A stretch of DNA of 64,000 nucleotides, from the NCBI GenBank assembly GCA_902796855.1, contig CADBQN010000012.1, positions 29,297-93,296 of the forward strand, read 5' to 3'. Positions 42,650-52,370 of this stretch are shown here, piece after piece. This DNA comes from an uncultured Bacillota bacterium. Lineage in GTDB: Bacteria > Bacillota > Dehalobacteriia > UBA7702. The position numbers and the translations under genes were made by a program. Below the pieces are notes generated by a model. It was given only the letters and a program-made list of their open reading frames with translations, did no database searches and had not been told where the DNA came from. How positions within the stretch are numbered: position 1 is the stretch's first letter; each line of letters begins with the position of its first letter.

Positions 42650-43612
42650 ATGGAAGCGAACAAGAAAGGGGTCATCCTCTGTCTCATATCCGCGTTTTGC
42701 TATGCCCTGGGGCCGATCATCGGAAAACTGCTGTTCCACATCGGCCTGCCCTGGCGGGTGGTGGCGCCGGTCCGCGGCATGATCCCGGCGCTTTTGATTT
42801 TTCTTTACGCCCTGTTTTTCGCCAGACACGTCTTTCAAATCAAGCGGGAACATTTAAAGTGGTTCATCCTGAACGGCCTCAGTTTCGGTTTTATCTCCGT
42901 CTGCAACTACTGCTCCATCTACTACATCAACGCTTCCGTCGCTACGGTGCTCCTCTATACGCTGCCGGTGTTCACGGTGATCCTCGGCCGCTTCATGCTG
43001 AAAGAAAAATTCACCGTTCCGAAAATCATCGCCACGACCCTCGTCTTCATCGGCATCGTCTGCATCATCAACCTCAGCCACATGGACGCCATCGCCGCCC
43101 AACCCGATCTCTATATCCTCGGGATCCCCTCGGTGGTCTTCGGCATCCTCATCGGCCTGATGAGCGGCCTGCTCAGCGCCTTTTACACGATCTTTACCCG
43201 CAGGCTCAACGAGTCCTACGACGGCTGGACGGTCAATTCCTGGTGCTATTTTCTGGGGTTCCCGGTCTTTCTCTGCGTCGGGGCAAAGCCCATCGCCACC
43301 TTTGCCTGGGAGCCGAAATTGGCGCTGTTCCTCTTCCTCATGTCCCTGGTGGGGCTGGCGGCCTATTCCCTCTACGCCCTGAGCATGCACTACATCGACG
43401 CGGGCAAGGCCAGCCTTCTCGTCACTTTGGACCCGGTCATGAGCGTCACGATGTCGGTGCTGATCCTCCACGAAAAGCTCTCCGCCGTGCAGTTCGTCGG
43501 CTGCCTCCTCGTGGCCGCGGGGATCCTCTTCATGGAAAAGGGCGCGAACTGGCTGGCAAGGCTGCGGCCGCCCCGTGACAAAACCGAGCGGGAAGGGGAT
43601 AAAGCGTCATGA
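42650..43612 (+). CDS. EamA/DMT family transporter 1
   Basis: 320 residues from the ATG at 42650 (SD AAGGAGAG 6 bp upstream; the TTG start at 42626 lies before the SD). Ten helices in two EamA repeats: LISAFCYALGPIIGKLLFHIGLPW at the start, and YALSMHYIDAGKASLLVTLDPVMSVTMSVLILHEKLSAVQFVGCLLVAAG near the end. DMT carriers export or import amino acids, nucleotides or other small molecules; substrate unknown. A TTGACA / TATAAT pair with a 19-bp spacer (42579-42609) is a possible promoter. First of three tandem, coupled EamA genes. Confidence 0.85.
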   Translation: MEANKKGVILCLISAFCYALGPIIGKLLFHIGLPWRVVAPVRGMIPALLIFLYALFFARHVFQIKREHLKWFILNGLSFGFISVCNYCSIYYINASVATVLLYTLPVFTVILGRFMLKEKFTVPKIIATTLVFIGIVCIINLSHMDAIAAQPDLYILGIPSVVFGILIGLMSGLLSAFYTIFTRRLNESYDGWTVNSWCYFLGFPVFLCVGAKPIATFAWEPKLALFLFLMSLVGLAAYSLYALSMHYIDAGKASLLVTLDPVMSVTMSVLILHEKLSAVQFVGCLLVAAGILFMEKGANWLARLRPPRDKTEREGDKAS

Positions 43613-44511
43613 ACAAAACAGAACAGGGCAAAGGCCTCTTTTTCGTCATCGCCTCGGGGTTCACCTGGGCCATTGCCGGCATCATCACCAAGGCCCTTTT
43701 CAACGTCGGCACGACGCCGCTGCCGATGATCGTTTCCCGCAATCTCTGCGGCGTCATCTGCCTCGGCGTTTTTCTTTTTTTCTATAAGCGCTCCCTGTTT
43801 CACGTCGACCGGGAGGACATCCCGACGCTGGTCACCTGCTGCGCGGTAATGTTCGTCTATTCCGCGGCCTACTTTTTCAGCATCCTCTTTATGAACGTCT
43901 CCGTCGCCGTGATCCTGCTCTATATGTACCCCACCATTGTCGCCGTGGCCTCGGTCTTTATCTTTAAAGACCGGCTGACGGCCAAAGTCATCACGGCGCT
44001 GGCGCTGACCGTCGCCGGGATGGTGCTGACCGTCAACTTCATCGGCGAGGGGCTGGGCCGCGTTTCCCTGCCGGGGCTGATTCTGAGCGTCACCGCGGCT
44101 TTCGGCGCCGCCGGTTACTGTATCTACGTCAAAAAGCTCTCCTCCAAATATCATTCCTTTACCATCAACTTCTACGGCCTGGCCTTCACCGTGGCGGCCT
44201 ACGGCGTCATGCTCCCCTTCGGCCGGGGCGACGGCCTGACCGGGACGCAGTTCCTCGCCGCCGTTTCCGCGGCGATCCCCTATATCAGCGGCTTTATCCT
44301 CTATTCCCACGGCGTGAGGTTCCTAAAGCCCAGCTTCGCCTCGATCTTCGGCACGTCGGAGGTCTTTTTCAATGAGATTTTCGCCGTGATCCTGCTGGGC
44401 GAGGTCATCACCGGCAGCCAGTGGCTCGGCCTGTTCCTCATTGTCGGCGCCATCGTCCTGCTGGAGCTGCCCATCGGCGAGAGCGCGCGGCGGAAAGAGG
44501 CGTCGCCATGA
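43609..44511 (+). CDS. EamA/DMT family transporter 2
   Basis: 300 residues, ten predicted helices. Start overlaps the previous stop as ATGA. FVIASGFTWAIAGIITKALFNVGTTPLPMIVSRNLCGVI opens the first EamA repeat; SFASIFGTSEVFFNEIFAVILLGEVITGSQWLGLFLIVGAIVLL closes the second. The first two genes resemble each other more than the third. Substrate unknown. Confidence 0.85.
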   Translation: MNKTEQGKGLFFVIASGFTWAIAGIITKALFNVGTTPLPMIVSRNLCGVICLGVFLFFYKRSLFHVDREDIPTLVTCCAVMFVYSAAYFFSILFMNVSVAVILLYMYPTIVAVASVFIFKDRLTAKVITALALTVAGMVLTVNFIGEGLGRVSLPGLILSVTAAFGAAGYCIYVKKLSSKYHSFTINFYGLAFTVAAYGVMLPFGRGDGLTGTQFLAAVSAAIPYISGFILYSHGVRFLKPSFASIFGTSEVFFNEIFAVILLGEVITGSQWLGLFLIVGAIVLLELPIGESARRKEASP

Positions 44512-45425
44512 GAGAGACCACCGGAACCGGCCATTTGGCGGCGCTGTTCACCGTCGCCGTCTGGGGGACGACGTACATTTCCACAAAGGTTTTGCTGAAC
44601 GATTTCACGCCGGTGGAGATTTTGATCTTCCGCTTTGTGCCGGCCATCGCGGCGCTGTTTTTGGCCTGTCCCCGGCCGCTCCGCGGCACCACCCTCCGGC
44701 AGGAGCTCTGCTTCGCCGCGGCGGGGTTCTTCGGCGTCTGCCTCTATTACCTGCTGGAGAACATCGCCCTCACCTACACCTTTGCCGCCAACGCCGGGAT
44801 CATCATCGCCACCGCGCCGTTCTTCACGGCGCTGTTCGCCTTTTTCCTGCCGAACAGCGGCGAAAAGCCGGGGAAGCTCTTTTTCGTCGGCTTTGCCGTG
44901 ACCATGGCCGGCATCGCCCTCATCAACCTCAACGGCAGCCGCTTTCAGCTGAACCCCCTCGGCGACGTCCTCGCCCTGCTGGCCGCCGTGGCCTGGGCGG
45001 CCTACTCACTGCTGGCAAAAAAAATCGCCGGTTTCGGCTATCCCACGATCCTCACGACGCGCCGCGTGTTCCTCTACGGCCTGGCGCTGATTCTGCCGAC
45101 GCTCTTCTTTTCCGATTTCCACTGGGAGCCTGCCCGCTTCCTCCGGCCGGAAAACGCCTTTAACCTCCTCTTTTTGGGGCTGGGCGCCTCGGCGCTGTGC
45201 TTTGTCACCTGGAATTTCGCCGTCCGCATCCTCGGCGCCGTCAAGACCTGCGTCTACATCTACGCCGGCCCCGTCGTCACCGTCGTCACCGCGACACTGA
45301 TCCTAAAAGAGCCCTTCACCGCGACCCTCGCCGTCGGAACGGCCCTGACTCTCCTCGGCCTGATCCTCTCCGAAGGGAATTTCTCCCGAGAAAAACCTGT
45401 CAAAGAAAAGCGAAACAGAATATGA
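44508..45425 (+). CDS. EamA/DMT family transporter 3
   Basis: 305 residues from the ATG at 44508, again overlapping the preceding stop as ATGA; the longer frame beginning at 44421 is excluded by this coupling. LAALFTVAVWGTTYISTKVLLNDFTPVEILIFRFVPA is a typical EamA opening and ILGAVKTCVYIYAGPVVTVVTATLILKEPFTATLAVGTALTLLGLILSE the second-repeat signature. Three coupled EamA proteins of similar size could act as separate carriers or as a hetero-oligomer; not decided by sequence. Confidence 0.85.
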   Translation: MRETTGTGHLAALFTVAVWGTTYISTKVLLNDFTPVEILIFRFVPAIAALFLACPRPLRGTTLRQELCFAAAGFFGVCLYYLLENIALTYTFAANAGIIIATAPFFTALFAFFLPNSGEKPGKLFFVGFAVTMAGIALINLNGSRFQLNPLGDVLALLAAVAWAAYSLLAKKIAGFGYPTILTTRRVFLYGLALILPTLFFSDFHWEPARFLRPENAFNLLFLGLGASALCFVTWNFAVRILGAVKTCVYIYAGPVVTVVTATLILKEPFTATLAVGTALTLLGLILSEGNFSREKPVKEKRNRI

Positions 45426-45432
45426 AGAGAAA

Positions 45433-45460
45433 AGACGGTTTCCTTAAAAGGAAACCGTCT
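45433..45460 (+). terminator. Terminator of the EamA operon
   Basis: AGACGGTTTCC, TTAAAA loop, GGAAACCGTCT, a few bases past the stop, with TTTAGTTTTT somewhat downstream. Confidence 0.7.
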
Positions 45461-45484
45461 ATGACTTTAGTTTTTCCGATCTTC

Positions 45485-46204
45485 TCAAGAAAAACCTATG
45501 TTTTTAAAAAAACAAATAAACGCTTGGGCAATCTGATTATCCCCTGACAATAAATGGCTTGTTGAATTTAGAAAAATTGCCAAATCGATACTCGACTTAA
45601 TAAGGGACTTTCCTATATCCTTTTCAATTAGTTTATAATCATTTTTATCGCTTTCTTTTAATTGGCTTCTTATCGATTTGATTATTCTTTTTTTGTTCTC
45701 TTCGGGTTCTGACAATAGGCACAAGTCAATAAAATACTCCACCCGAAACTTCATAACCTTGCTGTTCAACTGTTTTTCAATATACGATCCTTTTTCTTCA
45801 AGGTAATTTTGTATCTCTAAATAAAGATTAGGATCCGGTATGTTGATTATAACCTTTTTAGAAGTATAATCATATCTTGCGTTTTTAATTAGCCCCGCGA
45901 AGGCTGTTTCCCAAGTGAATTCTATGGGATATACCAATTGTTTTCTTACCTTTAGATTTCTGACCCGCTGCTGTGTAATACCAAGTTCTTTGCTGATTTT
46001 ATAATCGGAACACTCATTATAATCGAGCGTTCCGTCTGACGCGGTATTCTCGAAAACTTTTTTCTCCAAATAAAAATGAAACATCATCAGCTCGATATCC
46101 GCTTTTGTCATCTGACCGAAATTTTTCTCGTAAAAACATGACGCGATTTCATCAAACGCATTTATTTTCTCTTCATCGGTGAAAGAGATCATTTTATCAC
46201 CCAT
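45485..46204 (-). CDS. Unrecognised A+T-rich protein with HTH-like segment
   Basis: 239 residues, no family recognised. SD GGAGG lies 6 bp before the ATG. Base composition is much more A+T-rich than the flanking EamA genes, a sign of transfer. Residues about 60-92 (DYNECSDYKISKELGITQQRVRNLKVRKQL) look like a helix-turn-helix preceded by a short N-terminal helical domain (TKADIELMMFHFYLEKKVFEN). The C-terminal half is helical and charged, with ESDKNDYKLIEKDIGKSLIKSSIDLAIFLNSTSHLL. No catalytic motif, signal peptide or membrane segment was seen. A DNA-binding protein from a mobile element is a possibility. Confidence 0.6.
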   Translation of the reverse strand: MGDKMISFTDEEKINAFDEIASCFYEKNFGQMTKADIELMMFHFYLEKKVFENTASDGTLDYNECSDYKISKELGITQQRVRNLKVRKQLVYPIEFTWETAFAGLIKNARYDYTSKKVIINIPDPNLYLEIQNYLEEKGSYIEKQLNSKVMKFRVEYFIDLCLLSEPEENKKRIIKSIRSQLKESDKNDYKLIEKDIGKSLIKSSIDLAIFLNSTSHLLSGDNQIAQAFICFFKNIGFS

Positions 46205-46279
46205 TTTTTGCCTCCGTTTTTTTCTTGCCTAATAATAGTTCATATAAAGAAATCTTAATTCTTATCCTTTTCCCTAATG

Positions 46280-46315
46280 AAACGGCTCCCGGCGCGAACG
46301 CCGCGGAGCCGTTTT
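46280..46315 (-). terminator. Hairpin after the LRR surface-protein gene
   Basis: AAACGGCTCC / GGAGCCGTTT with a G+C-rich inner stem, 12 bp past the stop; only a short T-run follows. Confidence 0.6.
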
Positions 46316-46326
46316 AAGATTCATTT

Positions 46327-49300
46327 TTAACTCGCCAAGTCACGATAGAGGAAGGTCACGATCTCCCCGCGGGTGCAGGTCTTATCCGGGCTGAACGTTG
46401 CAGAGGAAGTCCCATTGGTAATGCCCTGTTCCACCGCCCACAACACCGCGTCATAATAATACGCGCCATTCTTCACGTCGGTGAAGGGGTTCTTCGCGTC
46501 GGCGGCGGGAGAACCTTCCGTCCGATAGAGGAAGGCCGCTACCTGCGCTCTGGTGCAGGGATTCTTCGGACTGAACGTCGTTCCGGAGGTACCGTTGGTG
46601 ATGCCGTTCTCCACGGCCCACAGCACCGCTTTATAGAAATAATCCGTCGTCTTTACGTCTTTAAAGGAATTCTTCGCCGAAGCCGGTTCCGGGCACCCCT
46701 TCGCTCTCCAGAGGAACGTCACCACCTGACCACGGGTGCAGGTCTGATCGGGCCCGAAGTGGGTGGTGTCAAGACCGTTGGTAATCTGCGGATCGTGATC
46801 CACCGCCCAGTAGACCGGCGTGAAATAGAATTTGCCTTCGTCGGTCACGTCGGTAAAGGAAGTTTCTTTTGCGGAATAGATAATTTTCGCGTTCAAAAGG
46901 CTATCATTTTTCTCGCCAATTTTGATTTTGGACCATTCTTCTTTCGTCCCGGCATAGTACACCGTTTTCAATTTGCCGCATCCGCAGAACGCCAGTTCGT
47001 CAATGGAAGCCACGCTTAAAGGAATAACAATTTCTGTCAGCCCATTACATCCCGAAAAAGCATACTTTTCAATTTTTTTCACATCGGTCGGAATTCTGTA
47101 TTTCCCGCTTCTTCCCGACGGATATTGAAGAAGAGACGTTCCCGCTTTATCAAAGAAAACGCCGTCTCTGCTCGTATAAGCCGGATTATTCTTTGAAACA
47201 TTGATTGCCTTTAGACCGGTAATTCTATTGTCATTCAGCTCTGATGTCATCGAATCGGACAACGGTATAACACCGGAGGACAATAACACGCTGTATGGAA
47301 GCGCGTTCCCCGCGGCCCGGTCATATTCCACAGAAGAAGTGCTCGCCGCCGTGCTGCTGTTTTCAATTGTCTCATCACTATTGAGAATTTCAGCAGAGGT
47401 CAGCGCATCATACCCGGCAAAAGTACCTTCGCCGACTTTCTCGGCTCCCTCGGGGATGGTCACCTGCTCAAGGCTTTCACAGCCGTAAAACGTTCCGTTT
47501 CCGATTTCAACAACGCTGTCGGGAATCGTAATATCATTTAAAGCGGTGCAATGATAGAAAACACATTTCCCGATATATTTGATGCTTTCGGGAAGAACAA
47601 CTTCCGATAAGGAAGTACAATCCTTAAAAACATAGGTACCGATGGTCGTTACGCTGCCGGGAATGGTTACACTTGGCAGAGAAGAGCACCCTTCAAAGGC
47701 CGAATGGCCGATAAACTTCACGTTTTGGGAAAGAGAAAGATCCTTTAACGCGGAACAATTCATAAAAGCGTTGTTCCCGATATAATTTACACTGTCGGGA
47801 ATATTGACCGCGGGCAGAGAAGAGCATCCTTCAAAGGCCGAAATGCCGATCGACGATACCGTTTCCGGAATGACAAGTTCCGTCATTCCAACACAGTCTT
47901 TAAAGGCATTTTCTCCAACAGACCTTACTCCGGAAGGAATCGAGATACTTTTCAGGGCCGAACAGCCATGAAACACCCCGTTTTCAATGGATGTCACATT
48001 TTGAGGAAGCGCGACGGAGGTCAACGCCGTACAGTCGGAAAAGGCCTCATTTCCAATCTCGGCAACACTGTCCGGCAGAGTAACTTCGGTCAGCGCGGGA
48101 CACCCACTGAACGCGCGGCTGTTAACGGAAACAACCGTACTCGGAATCGAAACGCCGGTCAGAGACAGGAAATCATCAAAAGCGCTGTTTCCGATTGAAG
48201 TTGCCCCTGCCTCAATCACGATTTTCTTGATGATATACTTATTGTAGTTCCAATCACTGAGTTTATTCCTGTCCCACATATTCCCGGTTCCAAAAACCGT
48301 CAAGGTACCGTCATCGGACAAGACCCACTCCAGATCATCGCCGCATTTTCCGCGGTCAATCCCTTTATCGATGACATTGACCGTACAGGAAGCGGTCTTT
48401 TTGCCATCTTCTGTTGTAACGGTGATTGTGGCGTTGCCTTCGTTCAAAGCGCTCACATTACCGTTTGAATCCACTGAAGCGACTTCATTATTGATGCTTT
48501 TCCAAGTGACCGCTTTATTTCCGGCGTTTTCCGGGAGTACAGTCGCCGTTAAAGTTTTGAAAGATCCTTCTGCTAAAGTAATCGATGTCTTATCCAAAGT
48601 TACACCCGTAACGGGAAGAACAACTATTACATTACAAACAGCAACCTTATTACCGTTTTCGGTAGTAGCAGTGATTACCGCCGTACCGGCACCAACAGCC
48701 GTTATTTTTCCTTTTTCATCAATTTCGGCAACACCCCAATCAGAGCTGTTCCACCGCACTGTCTTGATAGACGCATTCGTCGGCGCTACAGTGGCTTTCA
48801 GCGTCTCACTTTTGCCTAATACCAGTGTCAAAGCCGTTTGATTCAACGTTACACCGAAAACAGGAACAATCACTGTCACCTTACAGGAAGAGATTTTACT
48901 GCCATCAGCAGAAGTAGCGGTGATATTCGCCGTTCCTGCTTTTACGGCAGAGACTTTGCCATCTGTGACGGTGGCGACACCGGTATTATCACTCTTCCAC
49001 GTCACTTCCTTGTTCGTGGCGTTGAACGGCTCGACGGCGGCGGATAGTGTTGCACTACCACCTACATTCAATGTCAATTCTTCCATACCCAGTGAGATGC
49101 TTGTAACGGGTATAACAACCTCAACTTTACAAACAGCGACCTTATTGCCATCATCAGTAGTGGCGGTAATTGCAGCCGTGCCGACGCCATTAGCCGTAAC
49201 TTTACCATTACTATCAACTTCGGCAATGCTCCAATCCGAGCTGTTCCACTGAACCGTTTTGACAGAAGCATTCGTCGGAGCAACAATAGCTTTCAGCGTT

Positions 49301-50577
49301 TCACTTTTGCCCAATGCCAGCGTTAAAGCTGTTTTATTCAGTGTTACACCGGTAACTTCCTTGTAATTATATAATATAGGAGATTCCAACAATCGGTTAT
49401 TAGACGCCTCGATTGTAATACCAGACCAATCCAATACCGAACCATTATAATAGATCTGATTTATTATTCCCAAGGGATATTCAAAAGCCTGAGTATCAAT
49501 ATTTTCCAAACTCTTAGGAATATACAACGTATTAAGGCAACACCAATAAAAGGCACCTTCCCCAATGGAAGTCACACCTTCAGGTATTTTCACAGAATGC
49601 AACTTATAATAGCAATTTTCAAACGCATATGCACCAATGGTTTTCACTCCCGCGGGTACTTCATAGGTTAAAGAATCATTGATTCTTCCAGAAGGATAAG
49701 AAACCAATGTTGCCCCTGTTTTGTCAAAAAGCACCCCATCTTTAACACAGTACGCGGGATTTTCACTTTCCACTTTAATGGAAGTCATGGCTTCCCCGCT
49801 AAAAGCCCTTGCTCCAATGGAAGTCACGCTTTTTGGGATCGTCACGGAAGCTATTTTATTCTCTCCGTAAAAAGCACCGATCCCAATATATTTCACCCCT
49901 TCAGGGATGGTCACCGATTCTAAGTCATGGCAATGCAAAAAAGCATAATCCCCGATGGATGTTACACTGCCCGGAATCATTACTGAGGTTAATTCATAGC
50001 AGGCGCTAAACGCATAAGCACCAATGGTTTTCACTCCTTCGGAGATGGTCACCGATTTCAATCCAATACAGAAATAAAAAGCTCCGTTTTCAATGGATTC
50101 CACGCTCTTGGGAACAGTAATTGTTTTTAATCTTTCACAGCCAGAAAAGGCGTGTTCACCAATGGTTTTCACTCCTTGGGGAATAGTCATTGTTTCCAAG
50201 ATCTGACATTGAGAAAAGGCATGCCCACCAATCGATACCACGCTATCCGGTATAGTTACTGAAGTCAATCTACAGTCATAAAACGCATACGCTCCAACCG
50301 ACGTCACGCCAGGCTTTATGACAACGCTGTTTATTTTCTCCCTAAAATCAGACCAAGGTGCTGGTGGTTCAAAATAATCCGGATCAGAGTCATAAAAATC
50401 CTGCATATTTCCTATTCCTGAAATCGTCAATACTCCCTGATCGTCCAACAACCATGTCACATTATCCCCACATGATCCGCCGCTCACTTTCGCGGCGCTG
50501 ACACCCGCCGCCATGACAAGCACCAAACAAAGCGCGAAGAGCGTTGCTAAAAAACTTTTGCGAAAGCTTCTTTTCAT
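46327..50577 (-). CDS. BspA-like LRR / Big_2 / SLH cell-surface protein
   Basis: 1416 residues. Signal peptide 1-28 (FLATLFALCLVLVMAAGVSAA). Residues about 70-390 are treponema/BspA-type leucine-rich repeats (IGAYAFSACYELTSVMIPGSVTSIGDYAF units); about 405-735 hold four bacterial Ig-like Big_2 domains (VTLNKTALTLALGKSETL and similar); about 745-1200 hold a second LRR block; the last ~175 residues are three SLH domains (FTDV ... FYKAVLWAVENGITNGT ... FSPKNPCTRAQVAAFLYR) that anchor the protein to pyruvylated wall polymer. It would be an adhesin or S-layer-associated protein. The A+T-rich coding sequence contrasts with most of the window and may have come from elsewhere. Big_2 domains 1 and 3 are nearly identical, indicating recent internal duplication. 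Confidence 0.93.
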   Translation of the reverse strand: MKRSFRKSFLATLFALCLVLVMAAGVSAAKVSGGSCGDNVTWLLDDQGVLTISGIGNMQDFYDSDPDYFEPPAPWSDFREKINSVVIKPGVTSVGAYAFYDCRLTSVTIPDSVVSIGGHAFSQCQILETMTIPQGVKTIGEHAFSGCERLKTITVPKSVESIENGAFYFCIGLKSVTISEGVKTIGAYAFSACYELTSVMIPGSVTSIGDYAFLHCHDLESVTIPEGVKYIGIGAFYGENKIASVTIPKSVTSIGARAFSGEAMTSIKVESENPAYCVKDGVLFDKTGATLVSYPSGRINDSLTYEVPAGVKTIGAYAFENCYYKLHSVKIPEGVTSIGEGAFYWCCLNTLYIPKSLENIDTQAFEYPLGIINQIYYNGSVLDWSGITIEASNNRLLESPILYNYKEVTGVTLNKTALTLALGKSETLKAIVAPTNASVKTVQWNSSDWSIAEVDSNGKVTANGVGTAAITATTDDGNKVAVCKVEVVIPVTSISLGMEELTLNVGGSATLSAAVEPFNATNKEVTWKSDNTGVATVTDGKVSAVKAGTANITATSADGSKISSCKVTVIVPVFGVTLNQTALTLVLGKSETLKATVAPTNASIKTVRWNSSDWGVAEIDEKGKITAVGAGTAVITATTENGNKVAVCNVIVVLPVTGVTLDKTSITLAEGSFKTLTATVLPENAGNKAVTWKSINNEVASVDSNGNVSALNEGNATITVTTEDGKKTASCTVNVIDKGIDRGKCGDDLEWVLSDDGTLTVFGTGNMWDRNKLSDWNYNKYIIKKIVIEAGATSIGNSAFDDFLSLTGVSIPSTVVSVNSRAFSGCPALTEVTLPDSVAEIGNEAFSDCTALTSVALPQNVTSIENGVFHGCSALKSISIPSGVRSVGENAFKDCVGMTELVIPETVSSIGISAFEGCSSLPAVNIPDSVNYIGNNAFMNCSALKDLSLSQNVKFIGHSAFEGCSSLPSVTIPGSVTTIGTYVFKDCTSLSEVVLPESIKYIGKCVFYHCTALNDITIPDSVVEIGNGTFYGCESLEQVTIPEGAEKVGEGTFAGYDALTSAEILNSDETIENSSTAASTSSVEYDRAAGNALPYSVLLSSGVIPLSDSMTSELNDNRITGLKAINVSKNNPAYTSRDGVFFDKAGTSLLQYPSGRSGKYRIPTDVKKIEKYAFSGCNGLTEIVIPLSVASIDELAFCGCGKLKTVYYAGTKEEWSKIKIGEKNDSLLNAKIIYSAKETSFTDVTDEGKFYFTPVYWAVDHDPQITNGLDTTHFGPDQTCTRGQVVTFLWRAKGCPEPASAKNSFKDVKTTDYFYKAVLWAVENGITNGTSGTTFSPKNPCTRAQVAAFLYRTEGSPAADAKNPFTDVKNGAYYYDAVLWAVEQGITNGTSSATFSPDKTCTRGEIVTFLYRDLAS

Positions 50578-50750
50578 GGGGTACCTCCTTCAATTTTGCA
50601 ATACATTGATGCGGCTTTTTCAAACCTCTATATATAATGTTCTTCCTAAGTATATCATTTTATTTACTTAAAGTAAATAATATTTTTATTTAAATCAATT
50701 ATAATTGACTCTTAAAATTGATAGGATATTAAAGAGAGGAGGAAACGCAG

Positions 50751-50981
50751 GTGAACACGGAATATCCCGAAAAATATATAACCCTCGGTTTAAAGATCGC
50801 TTATTACCGCAAAAAACGCGGATATACGCAGGAAGTATTCGCCGAAAAGATTAATAAAAGCGTCAACTTCCTCGCTCAGGTCGAAGGAACCGGAACCGTC
50901 CGGGGCATTTCCCTGGAAACCCTTTTTAAAATGGCGGAAATACTGCATATTCCTCCGGCAAAACTATTAGAAGAGGATTAA
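50751..50981 (+). CDS. Small XRE-family HTH regulator
   Basis: 76 residues, essentially a single Cro/CI-type HTH: LGLKIAYYRKKRGYTQEVFAEKINKSVNFLAQVEGTGTVRGISLETLFKMAEILHIPPAKLLEED. GTG start behind GAGGAGG. Divergent from the surface-protein gene across 173 bp of very A+T-rich DNA, which may contain its operator; it could repress that gene, but no inverted repeat was identified. Confidence 0.85.
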   Translation: MNTEYPEKYITLGLKIAYYRKKRGYTQEVFAEKINKSVNFLAQVEGTGTVRGISLETLFKMAEILHIPPAKLLEED

Positions 50982-51021
50982 AAAAAACCGTTTACGAAAA
51001 GATTTCGCGAACGGTTTTTTT
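50981..51021 (+). terminator. Terminator of the XRE gene
   Basis: AAAAAACCGTT and AACGGTTTTTTT with an inner GAAA/TTTC stem, overlapping the stop codon. Confidence 0.85.
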
Positions 51022-51093
51022 AATTTACGGAGATAAACCATTTTTTCTTAATATCATATAATAACAGTAGCACAAAGAAATAATATGCCACCT

Positions 51094-51135
51094 CAAAAAG
51101 ACCGGCTTTGAAACTCCCTTCAAAACCGGTCTTTA
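51094..51135 (-). terminator. Terminator of the dgt-dnaG-rpoD operon
   Basis: AAAGACCGGTTTTGAA / TTCAAAGCCGGTCTTT (minus strand), then TTTTT, 17 bp past the rpoD stop. Confidence 0.88.
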
Positions 51136-51151
51136 TCATCATTTTGCAAAT

Positions 51152-52246
51152 TTATTCCAAATAATCTTTCAGTTTGCGGCTGCGGCTGGGGTGGCGCAGC
51201 TTCCGCAGGGCTTTCGCCTCGATCTGGCGGATGCGCTCCCGCGTGACGTTAAATTCCTGGCCGACTTCTTCCAGCGTCCGGGTGCGGCCGTCTTCCAGGC
51301 CAAAGCGGAGCTGGAGCACTTTCCGTTCCCGGTCGGTCAGGGTGTCGAGGACATCGTCGAGCTGTTCCTTCAGCAGCACAAAGGAGGCCATTTCCGCCGG
51401 AGCGGGAGCGTCCTCGTCCTCGATGAAGTCGCCCAAGTGGCTGTCGTCCTCCTCGCCGATGGGGGTTTCCAGGGAGACCGGTTCCTGGGCGATCTTCTGG
51501 ATCTCCCGCACCCGTTCCACGGAGATGCCCATGTTCTCGGCGATTTCTTCCGGGGAGGGATCCCTGCCGAAATCCTGGAGCAGCTGGCGGTTGACGCGGT
51601 GGAGTTTGTTGATGGTTTCCACCATGTGGACGGGGATGCGGATGGTCCGCGCCTGGTCGGCGATGGCCCTGGTGATGGCCTGGCGGATCCACCAAGTGGC
51701 GTAGGTGCTGAATTTATAACCGCGGCGGTAATCGAATTTTTCCACCGCTTTGATCAGGCCGAGATTCCCCTCCTGAATGAGATCGAGGAAGAGCATCCCC
51801 CGGCCAACATAGCGTTTGGCGATGCTGACGACGAGGCGCAGGTTGGCTTCGGCAAGGCGTTTTTTCGCCGCCTCGTCCCCTTTTTCCATGCGCTTGGCCA
51901 AATCCACTTCTTCCTCGGCGGAGAGCAGCGGCACGCGGCCGATCTCTTTCAGATACATCTTCACCGGGTCGTCGATGAAAATGCCGTCGGGCACGCTGAA
52001 ATCCAGCTCCGTTTCGTCGATCTGCGGCAGTTCGTCGGGAGCTTCCAGATTTTCAAGGTCCGTCCCCTCGTCAATAATCACAATCCCCGCGGAGGTAAAG
52101 GCGGCGCAAATTTCGTCATATTGGTCCGGGGTTATTTCGATTTCAGACAGCGCGTCCTGAATATCCGAAGCCTTGAGGTAATTCTGTGCTTTCCCAATCT
52201 GCATCAGCTTCTTCACAATATCCAGGTTCATGCAGTCCTCTTTCAT
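51152..52246 (-). CDS. rpoD: Primary sigma factor (sigma-70/SigA)
   Basis: 364 residues from the ATG at 52246 (SD GGGGTG; an earlier ATG at 52318 has a poor SD). A short region 1.1-like N-terminus is followed by 1.2 ([17 protein letters not shown]), 2.1-2.4 ([62 protein letters not shown]), region 3 and 4.2 ([34 protein letters not shown]). The residues reading TATAAT and TTGACA are the standard ones, agreeing with the sigma-A promoters listed here. Last gene after dgt and dnaG, the usual macromolecular-synthesis arrangement. Confidence 0.96.
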   Translation of the reverse strand: MKEDCMNLDIVKKLMQIGKAQNYLKASDIQDALSEIEITPDQYDEICAAFTSAGIVIIDEGTDLENLEAPDELPQIDETELDFSVPDGIFIDDPVKMYLKEIGRVPLLSAEEEVDLAKRMEKGDEAAKKRLAEANLRLVVSIAKRYVGRGMLFLDLIQEGNLGLIKAVEKFDYRRGYKFSTYATWWIRQAITRAIADQARTIRIPVHMVETINKLHRVNRQLLQDFGRDPSPEEIAENMGISVERVREIQKIAQEPVSLETPIGEEDDSHLGDFIEDEDAPAPAEMASFVLLKEQLDDVLDTLTDRERKVLQLRFGLEDGRTRTLEEVGQEFNVTRERIRQIEAKALRKLRHPSRSRKLKDYLE

Positions 52247-52370
52247 ATTTTCACCCCTTTCCCGCGGCGGCGTTTCCGCGCCGATGTTTTTTGTATCTTT
52301 TTGGTCATTTAAAATCATCTCATGCTTCTTTTCGTTTCATCGAATCGAATTATGTCTCTCTATATATTCA

